Below, one piece after another: positions 19,233 through 27,058 of a stretch of DNA of 39,982 bases. Made by a program: the position numbers and the translations under genes. This stretch comes from Spirochaetia bacterium (GTDB taxonomy: Bacteria; Spirochaetota; Spirochaetia; Treponematales; Breznakiellaceae). Under the pieces are notes generated by a model. The model was not told the DNA's origin, searched no databases, and worked only from the letters and a program-made list of their open reading frames with translations. Location of the stretch: contig BNVA01000002.1 of assembly GCA_025997755.1 (NCBI GenBank), forward strand, positions 1 through 39,982. The letters are read 5' to 3'. Positions within the stretch are counted from its first letter, which is position 1. Each line of letters starts with the position of its first letter.

Positions 19233-19609
19233 GCGAACACCTCCTTTGCGCTATTGAGCGTATTTTCAGCATCCTGCCTGTCTACCACAGAACTTAATTT
19301 TGTCTTGAATTCAGGATAGCGGGTGTTGAGATAAAAAGAGCTTAACCGTGAAAAAAGCTGTATGGTCGATTCTTCAACGGGTACGGTTAAATTATCCTTG
19401 AATTTTGAAAATATAGAATTTATATCATGAATTTGCGGCACTTTATCACCAATATAGAGAGTATATAAGCCTTTAACCAACTTTTCCAATGACTGCTGAC
19501 ACATGAAGATTACATACAACCAACGACCGCTTGTATACATAGCCTCTGCTGTTATTATGTCATACTGAGCGATGTCTAACCAATAATCAAATTTTTCTTC
19601 TTTTGTCAT
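19175..19609 (-). CDS. HEPN-domain toxin
   Basis: 144-residue all-helical protein of the HEPN family, partner of the overlapping MNT gene. Recognisable segments are FDYWLDIAQYDIITAEAMYTSGRWLYVIFMCQQSLEKLVKGL, the HDINSI motif and the FYLNTRYPE helix. HEPN members of this class are RNases or ribonucleotide-binding proteins that arrest growth when unopposed. The conserved RxxxxH pair typical of many HEPN RNases is not clear here, so catalytic competence is uncertain. There is no Shine-Dalgarno before the ATG at 19609. It follows a small frameshifted gene by five bases, so it may depend on coupling to upstream translation. Confidence 0.85.
   Translation of the reverse strand: MTKEEKFDYWLDIAQYDIITAEAMYTSGRWLYVIFMCQQSLEKLVKGLYTLYIGDKVPQIHDINSIFSKFKDNLTVPVEESTIQLFSRLSSFYLNTRYPEFKTKLSSVVDRQDAENTLNSAKEVFAWLLTLKPLTESSDNTSTK
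19238..19247 (-). promoter_or_regulatory. Strong internal ribosome-binding site for the MNT antitoxin
   Basis: AAAGGAGGTG lies within the HEPN coding sequence, about six bases before the antitoxin ATG. It contrasts with the absence of any such site before the toxin. Confidence 0.8.
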
Positions 19610-19614
19610 GTACT

Positions 19615-19798
19615 TTACTTTATCACAGTTTCAATCGAATTACAATTAACCGAATTGTAAAGCTCCATATCATCATATTTGGAAAGCACTAATCCGCTAT
19701 CATTAAAAAATATTGTAGAGCAATATTTGTACTTGCCGGAGTGTTGCAAAACTTTCGGTATAAAAGAATTTTTTATAGCCCGATGTAATGATCTCCAT
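19615..19798 (-). pseudogene. Small frameshifted gene leading the HEPN/MNT operon
   Basis: An ATG at 19798 with a GGCGGT-like ribosome site and a perfect TATAAT at 19825-19820 opens MEIITSGYKKFF. In the next frame a 61-codon open stretch continues IPKVLQHSGKYKYCSTIF, then FNDSGLVLSKYDDMELYNS, and ends five bases before the HEPN ATG. ATG to stop is 184 bases, one more than a multiple of three, and the frames meet at an A6/T4 run. The simplest reading is a gene of about 60 codons with a one-base insertion, real or a sequencing error. I do not recognise the family. Its position implies a three-gene operon with the toxin-antitoxin pair. Confidence 0.45.
19640..19660. repeat. Perfect inverted repeat 31 bases upstream of HEPN
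   Basis: TTACAATT and AATTGTAA form an 8-bp inverted repeat with loop AACCG. It could be an operator, or an mRNA hairpin limiting HEPN translation. It lies within the small frameshifted gene, so it may also be chance in AT-rich coding DNA. Confidence 0.45.
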
Positions 19799-19819
19799 AT
19801 TTAGTTACCGCCTTTAATA

Positions 19820-19825
19820 ATTATA
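19820..19825 (-). promoter_or_regulatory. -10 box of the HEPN/MNT operon
   Basis: A perfect TATAAT on the minus strand lies 21 bases before the ATG at 19798, with a GGCGGT ribosome site between. No good -35 is seen at 16-18 bp. The rest of the 19799-19949 divergent region holds only a CTTTAAG direct repeat (19886-19892 and 19898-19904, 12-bp period). Confidence 0.4.
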
Positions 19826-19949
19826 CGGTATTGTTGTTAAACTTGCTATTTATATAATTGACACCCACCACTCATAAATGCTAATCTTTAAGTGTAGCTT
19901 TAAGGCTAACATATTTCAAGAATTTGGGATATTATCATATCTTTAATTT

Positions 19950-20324
19950 GTGAATAAACAACATGATTTACGAGCAATTCTTTCACAAAACATAAAAACG
20001 GCGCGGGAATCCCTGCATATTACAAAATCCGCGCTGGCTGATTTTACAGGGCTTTCAATATCATCTATCGTTGATATTGAGCGGCGCAGGACTTGGGTAA
20101 GCGATAAAACGCTTACGAATATCGCAAAAGCGCTGAATATGGAGGCGTACGAGCTTCTAATTCCTCAGGATAACCCTAAAATTGGCGGGGAGGAGCGGGA
20201 AACTATGATTTTGCATGGCATAACGGACTTGATTAGTCAAAAAAAGGCTGAATTTCAAAAGACTACGAATGCGGCAATGAACGATCTGGCGCAGGAGATA
20301 ATTAAGCTATACTCAGAGGGCTAG
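19950..20324 (+). CDS. XRE-family DNA-binding regulator
   Basis: 124 residues with an N-terminal helix-turn-helix of the Cro/CI type: LSQNIKTARESLHITKSALADFTGLSISSIVDIERRRTWVSDKTLTNIAKALNMEAYELL (about residues 10-72), followed by a helical tail that may mediate dimerisation. The GTG at 19950 is the only usable start, because a stop precedes it by one codon and no later in-frame ATG would keep the helix-turn-helix. No Shine-Dalgarno is present. It is divergent from the HEPN/MNT operon and 340 bp from the HEPN ATG, so it could regulate that operon, but no shared operator was recognised. Confidence 0.82.
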   Translation: MNKQHDLRAILSQNIKTARESLHITKSALADFTGLSISSIVDIERRRTWVSDKTLTNIAKALNMEAYELLIPQDNPKIGGEERETMILHGITDLISQKKAEFQKTTNAAMNDLAQEIIKLYSEG

Positions 20325-20344
20325 GAGCTGGCATTAGAAGGGGG

Positions 20345-20386
20345 TGCGGCGCAACCGTGTGCGCCGCAGGGGGAAGGCTTTCCCCC
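20345..20386. terminator. Double GC-rich hairpin between converging XRE and atpA genes
   Basis: Two adjacent hairpins fill the gap: a 9-bp stem TGCGGCGCA/TGCGCCGCA (20345-20368) and a 7-bp stem GGGGGAA/TTCCCCC (20369-20386), the second touching the atpA stop. There is no T-run, so termination would be partial or Rho-assisted; the location between convergent genes supports the call. Confidence 0.5.
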
Positions 20387-21888
20387 TATTTCTGAGCGGT
20401 ACTGTACTTGTCGGCGGCTAGGTCTAGCTCCTGTTCAAGCTCTATGCTGATCTCTTTTTTATCGGCTATTGTTGCAAGAATCGCGGGGTAATTTACACGT
20501 ATGTAGTCAAGGAAACCTCGCGCGAAGGCGCTTACCTCGGAGCTTTCAGCTTTTACAAGGATGCCGTGAACGGCTATGTATAACAGGGCGGCTTGCTCCT
20601 CCATTGAGTATGAGACGAACTGCGGCTGTTTGAGCAGTTCCATAAGGCGTTCACCTTGAGCCAGTTTGTCCTGAGTTGATTTGTCGAGGTCGCTGCCGAA
20701 CTGGGAAAATGCAGCCATCTCGCGGTACTGCGCCAGGTCAAGGCGTAGGCGTCCCGAAACTTTGCGGACGGCTTTTGCCTGCGCCGCGCCGCCTACACGG
20801 CTTACGGAGAGTCCCACGTCAATGGCGGGACGGAAGCCGGAATTAAACAACTGGGAGTCCAGAAAAATCTGCCCGTCTGTTATAGAAATTACGTTTGTAG
20901 GTATATAAGAGGAAATGTCGCCTGCCTGAGTTTCGATTATCGGCAGTGCCGTGATTGAGCCGCCGCCCAGTTCCGGCGACAGTTTTGCCGCTCTTTCCAG
21001 CAGTCTTGAGTGCAGGTAGAAAACATCGCCGGGGAAGGCTTCGCGTCCGGGCGGACGGCGGAGCAGCAGGGAAATCGTTCTGTAGGCTACGGCGTGTTTT
21101 GAAAGGTCGTCGTAAACTATAAGAACATCTTTACCCTTGTGCATAAAATATTCCGCCATGGCTACAGCCGAATACGGGGCTAGGTACTGCAAGGCGGCGC
21201 TGTCCGAGGCGGAAGCAAGTACGGTAAATGTGTAGTCCAGTGCGCCGTGCTTTTCGAGGTTTTGCATGATTGCCGCGACCGACGAGGATTTCTGCCCGAT
21301 TGCACAGTAAACGCAGTAAACGTCTTTTCCTTTTTGGTTGATGATGGCATCAATGGCTATAGCGGTTTTGCCGGTCTGCCTGTCGCCTATGATAAGCTCG
21401 CGCTGTCCGCGTCCTATGGGGATCATTGAATCGATGGATAGTATGCCGGTTTGCAGAGGTACATTGACGGAAGACCTGTTTATGACATTGGGGGCGGGGG
21501 CTTCCATCGGGTAGAATTCTGTTGATTCAATCGCGCCCTTGCCGTCTATAGCAGCGCCGAGCGGATTTACAACTCGTCCTATCAGGTTTTCGCCTACGGG
21601 TACAGAAACTACGCGCCCCGTACCGTGAACCTCCTCGCCGTCTTTTACAAGCGATTCGCCTGAAAGAAGTATGCAGCCTACGCCGTCCTCTACCAAGTTG
21701 AGCGCCATGCCAATCGCTCCGCAGGAAAAGTCAACAAGCTCACCGTAGATAACTTTGTCCAAGCCGTGAACCGTAGCCACTCCGTCGCCAACCTGTCCGA
21801 CAAAGCCTATGTTATCGGTTACAGCTTTCCCTTCCCATGCGCTTATTTCTTCTTGTAAGACCTTTGTTAAGTCCCCAAAGTTAACCAT
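20386..21888 (-). CDS. atpA: F1 ATP synthase subunit alpha, standing alone
   Basis: 500 residues, full length for the alpha subunit of F-type ATP synthase, which binds non-catalytic ATP in the alpha3-beta3 head. Walker A is GDRQTGKT at 168-175. The [14 protein letters not shown] segment, the [24 protein letters not shown] segment and the arginine-finger region [15 protein letters not shown] are all intact. The ATG has an AGAGG site and its own probable promoter. No atpH, atpG, atpD or other subunit gene flanks it: a methyltransferase-like operon lies upstream and an XRE gene converges downstream. Many treponemes rely on V/A-type ATPases, so an isolated F1 alpha gene is unusual. The other subunits may lie elsewhere in the genome. 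Confidence 0.96.
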   Translation of the reverse strand: MVNFGDLTKVLQEEISAWEGKAVTDNIGFVGQVGDGVATVHGLDKVIYGELVDFSCGAIGMALNLVEDGVGCILLSGESLVKDGEEVHGTGRVVSVPVGENLIGRVVNPLGAAIDGKGAIESTEFYPMEAPAPNVINRSSVNVPLQTGILSIDSMIPIGRGQRELIIGDRQTGKTAIAIDAIINQKGKDVYCVYCAIGQKSSSVAAIMQNLEKHGALDYTFTVLASASDSAALQYLAPYSAVAMAEYFMHKGKDVLIVYDDLSKHAVAYRTISLLLRRPPGREAFPGDVFYLHSRLLERAAKLSPELGGGSITALPIIETQAGDISSYIPTNVISITDGQIFLDSQLFNSGFRPAIDVGLSVSRVGGAAQAKAVRKVSGRLRLDLAQYREMAAFSQFGSDLDKSTQDKLAQGERLMELLKQPQFVSYSMEEQAALLYIAVHGILVKAESSEVSAFARGFLDYIRVNYPAILATIADKKEISIELEQELDLAADKYSTAQK

Positions 21889-21915
21889 AAAAACCTCTTT
21901 CTTTGTTTGTTTTCG

Positions 21916-21944
21916 ATTTTATCATACGGCGCGAAAAATGAAAA
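21916..21944 (-). promoter_or_regulatory. Probable promoter of atpA
   Basis: On the minus strand TTTTCA (21944-21939) and TAAAAT (21921-21916) are 17 bp apart, giving a leader of about 20 bases that contains AGAGG. This supports atpA as its own transcription unit. Confidence 0.5.
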
Positions 21945-21984
21945 GGAGAGAACTATCTAATACAGTAATTCAAAATCATGATCT

Positions 21985-23115
21985 TTATGTAAGGGACTTT
22001 ACCCCTTCGTAAAGGCGTTTTTGCTCTTCCTTATCTGCGCAATAGGAAACCAAAATCAGCTTCATCCCCGGTTGTACTAGTTCTGAAAGGGTTTGCAGGA
22101 CCTCTTCACCGCCGCCCACCATACGGGCATTAAGTATTAAGCCGGTATTCGCGAACGCGTCCCGTAACGGTCCCGGGGGATTAGGCGAAGGGTCAGTCCG
22201 GGGGGTAAAGGCTGCATCCGCCATGCGAATCCCCGGGAAGCTCCTTACGACGGCAGCCCGCTTTGACCAGTTCCCGCATGAATGAAACGCAAAGCCTCCA
22301 AAGGGTTCCCCAAGCCGGTTCATGGAAGCACTGCATACATCCTTATGGTTCTCCGGGGAAAGCATGATGGAATTATCATCGCTCAATCCCGGCCCGGTAT
22401 TAAAAGAACGGGAGGAAGCAAATCCATGCCCGGGGAAGACCAGGCTGTCCCCAATCATCGCCGCCTGCTTTTGGTAGAAATTCACCGACAGGGCGGCGAT
22501 TATTTCCAGCAGTTCCGAGACCGCTTCGGGATCCTCCAGAACAGCCATATAAAATTCCGAGGAAACCACCAGGGCGGCGGCAACGTCCAGGGGAGACTGG
22601 ACATCAGAAAAAGACATGGGCAGCCTGCCCCGGGTGTGCTCAAGGAAAAAATCTATCATGTTCAGGATGTGCTTCCCCGCCGGGGTATCGGCGATTTCCT
22701 TAGGCTCACAAGCCAGAGCCGCTTCCACGTTCTTGAAGATGGGTACCGTGGCGGGCGCGGTATCCCCATGCCAGATATACTCCGCACCAAAGGCGCCGGG
22801 AACGGCGCCGATACCGTACCATGGTTCCAGAAAGTTGGGAACGTCCATGACAAAATCCATGCTTTTTTGCAGCGCCCCCAGTTGTAAGGAAAGGGATACC
22901 GCCATGTCCCGGCACGCCCCCGCAAAAACCTGGGGAACCCGGAAACGCCGGTGTACCAGACAGCCATCAGGAGCGGACTGGAAGGCGGTGCAGCGTTTTT
23001 CCAGAGCGGCGCAGTATTCCGCATAACGGTCTACATCAAAGGAATCAATGGGAATGGCTTCAACAAATGTTCCTTGGGAATCCGCAATACTGGTATCAAA
23101 CTTACTCGCTTCCAT
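21985..23115 (-). CDS. UroD-fold methyltransferase-like protein B
   Basis: 376 residues from the ATG at 23115, which has AGGAG at good spacing; the open frame runs 42 codons further upstream but overlaps the preceding gene. The fold is that of uroporphyrinogen decarboxylase and the cobalamin-dependent methyltransferases MtaA/MtbA/CmuA. FSDVQSPLDVAAAL and the C-terminal GLILNARMVGGGEE helix are recognisable. The zinc-ligand triad of the methyltransferases is present as His278-x-Cys280 (FHSCG) and Cys359 (VSYC). True UroD enzymes lack it, so methyl transfer is favoured over haem synthesis. It is the last gene of the TRAP/LacI operon, 17 bp after the regulator. No corrinoid protein gene is nearby, so donor and acceptor are unknown. 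Confidence 0.82.
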   Translation of the reverse strand: MEASKFDTSIADSQGTFVEAIPIDSFDVDRYAEYCAALEKRCTAFQSAPDGCLVHRRFRVPQVFAGACRDMAVSLSLQLGALQKSMDFVMDVPNFLEPWYGIGAVPGAFGAEYIWHGDTAPATVPIFKNVEAALACEPKEIADTPAGKHILNMIDFFLEHTRGRLPMSFSDVQSPLDVAAALVVSSEFYMAVLEDPEAVSELLEIIAALSVNFYQKQAAMIGDSLVFPGHGFASSRSFNTGPGLSDDNSIMLSPENHKDVCSASMNRLGEPFGGFAFHSCGNWSKRAAVVRSFPGIRMADAAFTPRTDPSPNPPGPLRDAFANTGLILNARMVGGGEEVLQTLSELVQPGMKLILVSYCADKEEQKRLYEGVKSLT

Positions 23116-23132
23116 AAATAGTTCTCCTTTTT

Positions 23133-24197
23133 CTAATTCTGCAGATAACCTTCGACATTGGACCGGATAACAATGCCGATGTTTGTTTTGGTGATCTCCG
23201 GAACCTTTTCTTCCCCCGTAACAAGGAAGTACAAATTCCACAGGCCCTTGTAGCCTTGAGTCCGGGGATCCTGATAGATGGCAGCGTTCAGGGTGCCGTC
23301 TTCAAAATACGGAAGCAATTCGGCGTGAACATCGCTGCCGATCACTTTGAGTTTTTTTGAAAAACCCAGCCGGTGAATTACGCTGCACATGGTAAAGGTG
23401 TTGCGGGCATTGTTACAGTATATGCCGCGAATATCGTCGAATTTTTCCAAATACGTTTGTATTTGTTTTTCCAAACGGGGGACATTTTCAAATTCATAAC
23501 ATTCGAAAATATCAAAGTCCGGCCGAAGTTCCTCCATGATAGAGAAAAACCCCCGGGTGGCCTCGTGGTGGTTATACAAATTCCGGTTGCCTCCCAGAAG
23601 CAGAATATTTCCCGATTCTGTTTCGCCCAGGAACGCGCACAGGAGTTCTGCTGCCACCTGTCCTGCCATGGTGTTATCGCTTGATACGTTTGCCTGCCGG
23701 CTGCCGCTGATAGTATCACTGTTCAGGGTAACCACCGCAATACCCTTTTCGGTAAAACGGCGAATAATATCGTTGAGTTTTTGCTCGTGGGTCGGCGTAA
23801 TAAGCAGCCCGTTCAACGAGTCGGCATCTTCCTGCAACAGGCGTTCCAGTACCACCGTCTGTTCCGCCATGGACAGGGGTGAAAAATGGATACTGGTTTC
23901 AACATGAAACGCCTCAAGCTCCGTAAGGGCATTCCGTATACCGGTTAAAATGTCGGTGTAAAAAAAACGGCTCAACTCCGAGGGTTCAACAAGCACACAG
24001 GCAAGCCGGATTGGACGGCGTTTAAGCGCCGCGGCGGCACGGTTTGGCCGGAATCCCTTTCTGTCCATGTAGTCCAGAACGGCGCGGCGTGTTTTTTCGT
24101 TGATCCCCTTTTTCCCGTGGATCGCCTTGTGTACCGTGGTTGTCGAGACGTTGAGCGCATTGGCGATGTCTTTTATGGTAACAGTATCTTTGTCCAA
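23133..24197 (-). CDS. LacI-family transcriptional regulator
   Basis: 354 residues. The helix-turn-helix is at about 7-28 (TIKDIANALNVSTTTVHKAIHG), with the hinge helix at NRAAAALKRRP. A periplasmic-binding-protein-like effector domain follows (LACVLVEPSELSRFFYTDILTGI, LNGLLITPTHEQ, VVTLNSDTISGSRQANVSSDN, LLGGNRN, IGSDVHAELLPYFEDGTLNAAIYQDP). The start is TTG, placed directly after the upstream stop with two tandem TAA codons before it; any later start would remove the DNA-binding helix. It sits between the two UroD-like genes in the same operon, so it is probably a local regulator responding to the imported compound. Palindromic AACGTTTATC-bearing sites upstream of dctP are candidate targets. 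Confidence 0.93.
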   Translation of the reverse strand: MDKDTVTIKDIANALNVSTTTVHKAIHGKKGINEKTRRAVLDYMDRKGFRPNRAAAALKRRPIRLACVLVEPSELSRFFYTDILTGIRNALTELEAFHVETSIHFSPLSMAEQTVVLERLLQEDADSLNGLLITPTHEQKLNDIIRRFTEKGIAVVTLNSDTISGSRQANVSSDNTMAGQVAAELLCAFLGETESGNILLLGGNRNLYNHHEATRGFFSIMEELRPDFDIFECYEFENVPRLEKQIQTYLEKFDDIRGIYCNNARNTFTMCSVIHRLGFSKKLKVIGSDVHAELLPYFEDGTLNAAIYQDPRTQGYKGLWNLYFLVTGEEKVPEITKTNIGIVIRSNVEGYLQN

Positions 24198-24200
24198 TTA

Positions 24201-25223
24201 TTACAATTCCCGGCAAGTCATAAGAAAGGACCGTATTTTTTCGTCAGAAACGGTATTATCAATTCCCACACAGGAAACTGAAAATAATTCGGCCGGTTTA
24301 CCGTCATGGTACATTTGTTCAATTTCCCGGCGCATATCCTCCACAGGTACATCCCGCAGACGTACCGGACTGTACCGTGCGTTAAGGGCAATGTACGGAA
24401 TTGCCTTCCGTACCGCCGCGAAATCGGAAAAAGCCCCCGCCTCTATAAACGCAAGGTTAGCAGCCTTAGCGTACCCGTTGATGACGTGTTCGCAGGTCTT
24501 CCCGCAGTGGTGAATGGCGAAGGGTTTAAATTCACGGCCCAATGCGTCGTCATACTTGAGCAGAAACTTCTCGTACATATCCTGTGATACCATCTCTACG
24601 GAGCAGTTTGATGTTATGTAGGCATCCGGAACCATCTGCGTAACGATACTGGTTACCCCTGCGGAAATGTACGGCGACAGCGCCTTGAACCGCCTGCCGA
24701 TGTCAATGGAAAGCTGTGTGATGACATCCAGTACGTGGTCAATAATTTCCGGGTTCTCGTAGTACTGGATAAACAAGTCCTGACCCAAAAGATCCATGGC
24801 AATATTCTGAATGCCCATCAGGTTGATGGCGGGAATAACATACCCAAATGCGTCCTGTAAATAATCAATCTGCCGTTGTACGTTCTGCCAGACAGGGTCC
24901 TTGTCCAGATCGGGGACTGAAAGCCCTGCGGCATCTTCTAAGGACAGATTCTTGCAATGAACCGCCGGGGCGGCATCGTCGGTAAAGGAAATCTCGCAAC
25001 CGAAAATTTGGGAGTGGAGGAACCCCATTGCCAGAAGGTCGCTGCCCAGGATAGGCCGGTTTCCTTGCGGCATTTCTCCCAGTCCAAAGCGTTCAAACAA
25101 TGTTCGGCGCATGATACTATCCGCACGCATACGGTATTCTGGATCGTCAAAAAATTCTTTGTTAAAACATATCCCAGTGCGGTCATACCACCAGGAAGGA
25201 TGAAACGTTACATCACATAACAT
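24201..25223 (-). CDS. UroD-fold methyltransferase-like protein A
   Basis: 340 residues of the same UroD/MtaA superfamily as protein B but clearly divergent from it. The zinc-ligand triad is His238-x-Cys240 (IHHCG) and Cys318 (SVSC). The N-terminal FHPSWWYDRTGICFN and the GNRPILGSDLLAMGFLHSQIFGCEISF stretch shape the active-site funnel in this family. The ATG has GAGGTG eight bases upstream. It lies 21 bp after dctM and its stop touches the lacI start. Two different UroD-like proteins in one operon with a TRAP importer suggest catabolism of a methylated acid, or demethylation of an aromatic ether in an acetogenic setting. That is inference: no corrinoid-binding protein is visible. Confidence 0.82.
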   Translation of the reverse strand: MLCDVTFHPSWWYDRTGICFNKEFFDDPEYRMRADSIMRRTLFERFGLGEMPQGNRPILGSDLLAMGFLHSQIFGCEISFTDDAAPAVHCKNLSLEDAAGLSVPDLDKDPVWQNVQRQIDYLQDAFGYVIPAINLMGIQNIAMDLLGQDLFIQYYENPEIIDHVLDVITQLSIDIGRRFKALSPYISAGVTSIVTQMVPDAYITSNCSVEMVSQDMYEKFLLKYDDALGREFKPFAIHHCGKTCEHVINGYAKAANLAFIEAGAFSDFAAVRKAIPYIALNARYSPVRLRDVPVEDMRREIEQMYHDGKPAELFSVSCVGIDNTVSDEKIRSFLMTCREL

Positions 25224-25244
25224 ATTGTTGCACCTCGAAATTCC

Positions 25245-26546
25245 TCACTTGATCGGCATAAGCATATCCGGGAGGAACATCACCATCTGTGGTATAAACG
25301 TGATGATCATAAGGACAATCAGCATCACCGCGTAAAAGGGCAGCATTGTTTTTGCCAGCACTTCAATCTTAATGCCCGAAATAGCGCTTCCGATAAACAG
25401 GGTGCTGCCCACGGGCGGCGTAAGGAGTCCGATACCGAGGTTGAGCATCATGACGATGCCGAAATGAACGGGATCAAAGCCGATGCTTACGGCGATGGGA
25501 AGCAGAATCGGTGTAGCAATAAGAATAATGGCGGACATATCCAGCAGGGTTCCCAGGAACAGCATGATGACCTGCAGGATCAGGGTAATGACGACGGGGT
25601 TTTTGCTGACCCCTAAAATGCCGCTGGCTATCATGGCGGGTACTTTTAAATACGCCAGAACCCAGGCAAATGCGCCGGAGGTACCGATAAGGATCATCAC
25701 AATTCCCAGAGTGTGGAGTGAGCGTCCGAGGATGTGCCATAGTTCTTTAAAGGGGATTTCCTTGTAAATAAAAAAGGTAACAAAGATCGCCCAGACCACG
25801 GCGATGGCTGCGGACTCCGTGGCGGTAAATACCCCAGTGGTGACCCCGCCCAGGATAATGATGATGGTGCCCAGCCCCCATAATGCATCGACGAAAGTTT
25901 TCCACAGGACTTTGAACGAAAACTTGTCTCCCACGGGGTAGTTCTTTTTGACCGCCACATAATAACTGTAGATCATCATGGAGACCCCCAGAAGTATGCC
26001 GGGGATAAAGCCGCCCAAAAAGAGCCGCCCCACAGAAATGCTGCCCGCCACCAGGGAGTAGGTAACCATATTATGGCTCGGCGGGATGAGTATACCCTGC
26101 ACCGATGTCGCCATGGTAAGGTTGGTGGAAAATTCCTTTTCGTAGCCCTGCTCGACCATCATGGGAATTACCACGGAACCCAGCGCCGCGGTATCCGCCG
26201 CAGAGGAACCGGATATCCCGCCGAAGAACATAGAGTCCACGCAGTTGACCATGGCCAGACCGCCTCGCATCCAGCCCACCAGGGCGTTGGCGAAGGCAAC
26301 CAGCCGTTTGGCAATTCCCCCGGCGCTCATTATTTCCCCCGCCAGGATAAAGAATGGAACCGCCATAAGAATAAAGGTGTTGATGTTTTTAACTATCATC
26401 TGAGCGACCATCATAAGCGGGAGATCCAGATAGATAATGGTTACCACGGTTGAAAACCCTATAGCGAAAACAATGGGGGTGCGGAGAATGATCAGCGCCA
26501 GAAAGACGCCGATGATTAAGACCGTTGCTATTACTTCTTTTTCCAC
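25245..26546 (-). CDS. dctM: TRAP transporter large permease (DctM/SiaM type)
   Basis: 433-residue protein with about a dozen hydrophobic segments, the sodium-coupled membrane subunit of a tripartite ATP-independent periplasmic transporter. Family landmarks are AVPFFILAGEIMSAGGIAKRLV, the MFFGGISGSSAADTAALGSVVIPMM helix-break region, QGILIPPSHNMV, and GIVMMLNLGIGLLTPPVGSTLFIG near the end. It overlaps dctQ by 16 bp, as usual for this pair, and is followed after 21 bp by a UroD-like gene. It would carry an organic acid released by the DctP protein across the inner membrane. The exact acid cannot be inferred from this subunit. Confidence 0.96.
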   Translation of the reverse strand: MEKEVIATVLIIGVFLALIILRTPIVFAIGFSTVVTIIYLDLPLMMVAQMIVKNINTFILMAVPFFILAGEIMSAGGIAKRLVAFANALVGWMRGGLAMVNCVDSMFFGGISGSSAADTAALGSVVIPMMVEQGYEKEFSTNLTMATSVQGILIPPSHNMVTYSLVAGSISVGRLFLGGFIPGILLGVSMMIYSYYVAVKKNYPVGDKFSFKVLWKTFVDALWGLGTIIIILGGVTTGVFTATESAAIAVVWAIFVTFFIYKEIPFKELWHILGRSLHTLGIVMILIGTSGAFAWVLAYLKVPAMIASGILGVSKNPVVITLILQVIMLFLGTLLDMSAIILIATPILLPIAVSIGFDPVHFGIVMMLNLGIGLLTPPVGSTLFIGSAISGIKIEVLAKTMLPFYAVMLIVLMIITFIPQMVMFLPDMLMPIK

Positions 26547-26998
26547 AATACTATCCCCTTTTCAATACACGCGAGAAAAATCGCCAGCCCCGATACGGGA
26601 ATCGCCGAAAAAAGCCATGACGATTTAATGCTCATACCGGCGAGGACGTTGAGCTTCGAAAGCACCGCCATATCAAAACCGGCGCTAATCATAAACAGCG
26701 AAAACAGGATCATTACAATCAGGCCAATGATGTCAAAAGCCTTGATTACCAGCGGAGGTAAAAACAATTCCGTCAGGGTAATACGGAGGTGCCGGTCTTC
26801 CAGAATGCCCATGGAAGCGCTCATGAGACTGAACCAGACCATAAAAAGCAATGCTGCGGTTTCTCCCCATCCGGGGGTCCAGTTAAGAATGCGGCGTCCA
26901 AACACAACAAAAACTACAATAAGAACCTGCATCGCAATGCAGATTTTACAGAAGGACATTACTATGATATGATATATTTCAAAAAATTTTTTCACCAT
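26531..26998 (-). CDS. dctQ: TRAP transporter small permease (DctQ type)
   Basis: 155-156 residues with four hydrophobic helices. The WTPGWGETAALLFMVWFSLMSASMGILEDRHLRIT region is characteristic of DctQ, which docks with DctM to form the membrane unit. The start is ambiguous. GTG at 27001, ATG at 26998 and GTG at 26995 are consecutive, and the only ribosome site, GGAGG, ends at 27001. Spacing best fits the GTG at 26995, which would remove one or two residues. A hairpin separates it from dctP, so its expression may be lower than that of the binding protein. Confidence 0.93.
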   Translation of the reverse strand: MVKKFFEIYHIIVMSFCKICIAMQVLIVVFVVFGRRILNWTPGWGETAALLFMVWFSLMSASMGILEDRHLRITLTELFLPPLVIKAFDIIGLIVMILFSLFMISAGFDMAVLSKLNVLAGMSIKSSWLFSAIPVSGLAIFLACIEKGIVLWKKK

Positions 26999-27022
26999 CA
27001 CCTCCGGAAGCGAAAAACCAAA

Positions 27023-27049
27023 CGGGCGGCGGAATCGCTCCGACGCCCG
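27023..27049 (-). terminator. Intercistronic hairpin between dctP and dctQ
   Basis: CGGGCG/CGCCCG (6 bp), one mismatch, then CGGA/TCCG (4 bp) with loop GCGAT on the minus strand, followed by the T-rich TTTGGTTTTTCG. It probably gives partial termination or 3'-end protection, leaving more dctP message than permease message, a logic known for binding-protein operons. Confidence 0.6.
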
Positions 27050-27058
27050 GGAGGGATA

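Noticed and set aside
19175..20324. XRE gene as a third member of the HEPN/MNT system
   Set aside because: It is divergent, 340 bp from the HEPN ATG, with its own start region and no shared operator recognised.
22282..22887. 201-codon plus-strand frame opposite UroD-like B
   Set aside because: Antisense to a gene with conserved zinc ligands; no start signal.
23116..23241. Longer N-terminus for UroD-like B
   Set aside because: The extra 42 codons overlap the lacI 3' end, have no ribosome site, and do not resemble the family; AGGAG precedes the ATG at 23115.
21985..25223. True uroporphyrinogen decarboxylase (hemE) calls
   Set aside because: Both proteins carry the HxC...C zinc pattern of methyltransferases, and no haem genes are nearby.
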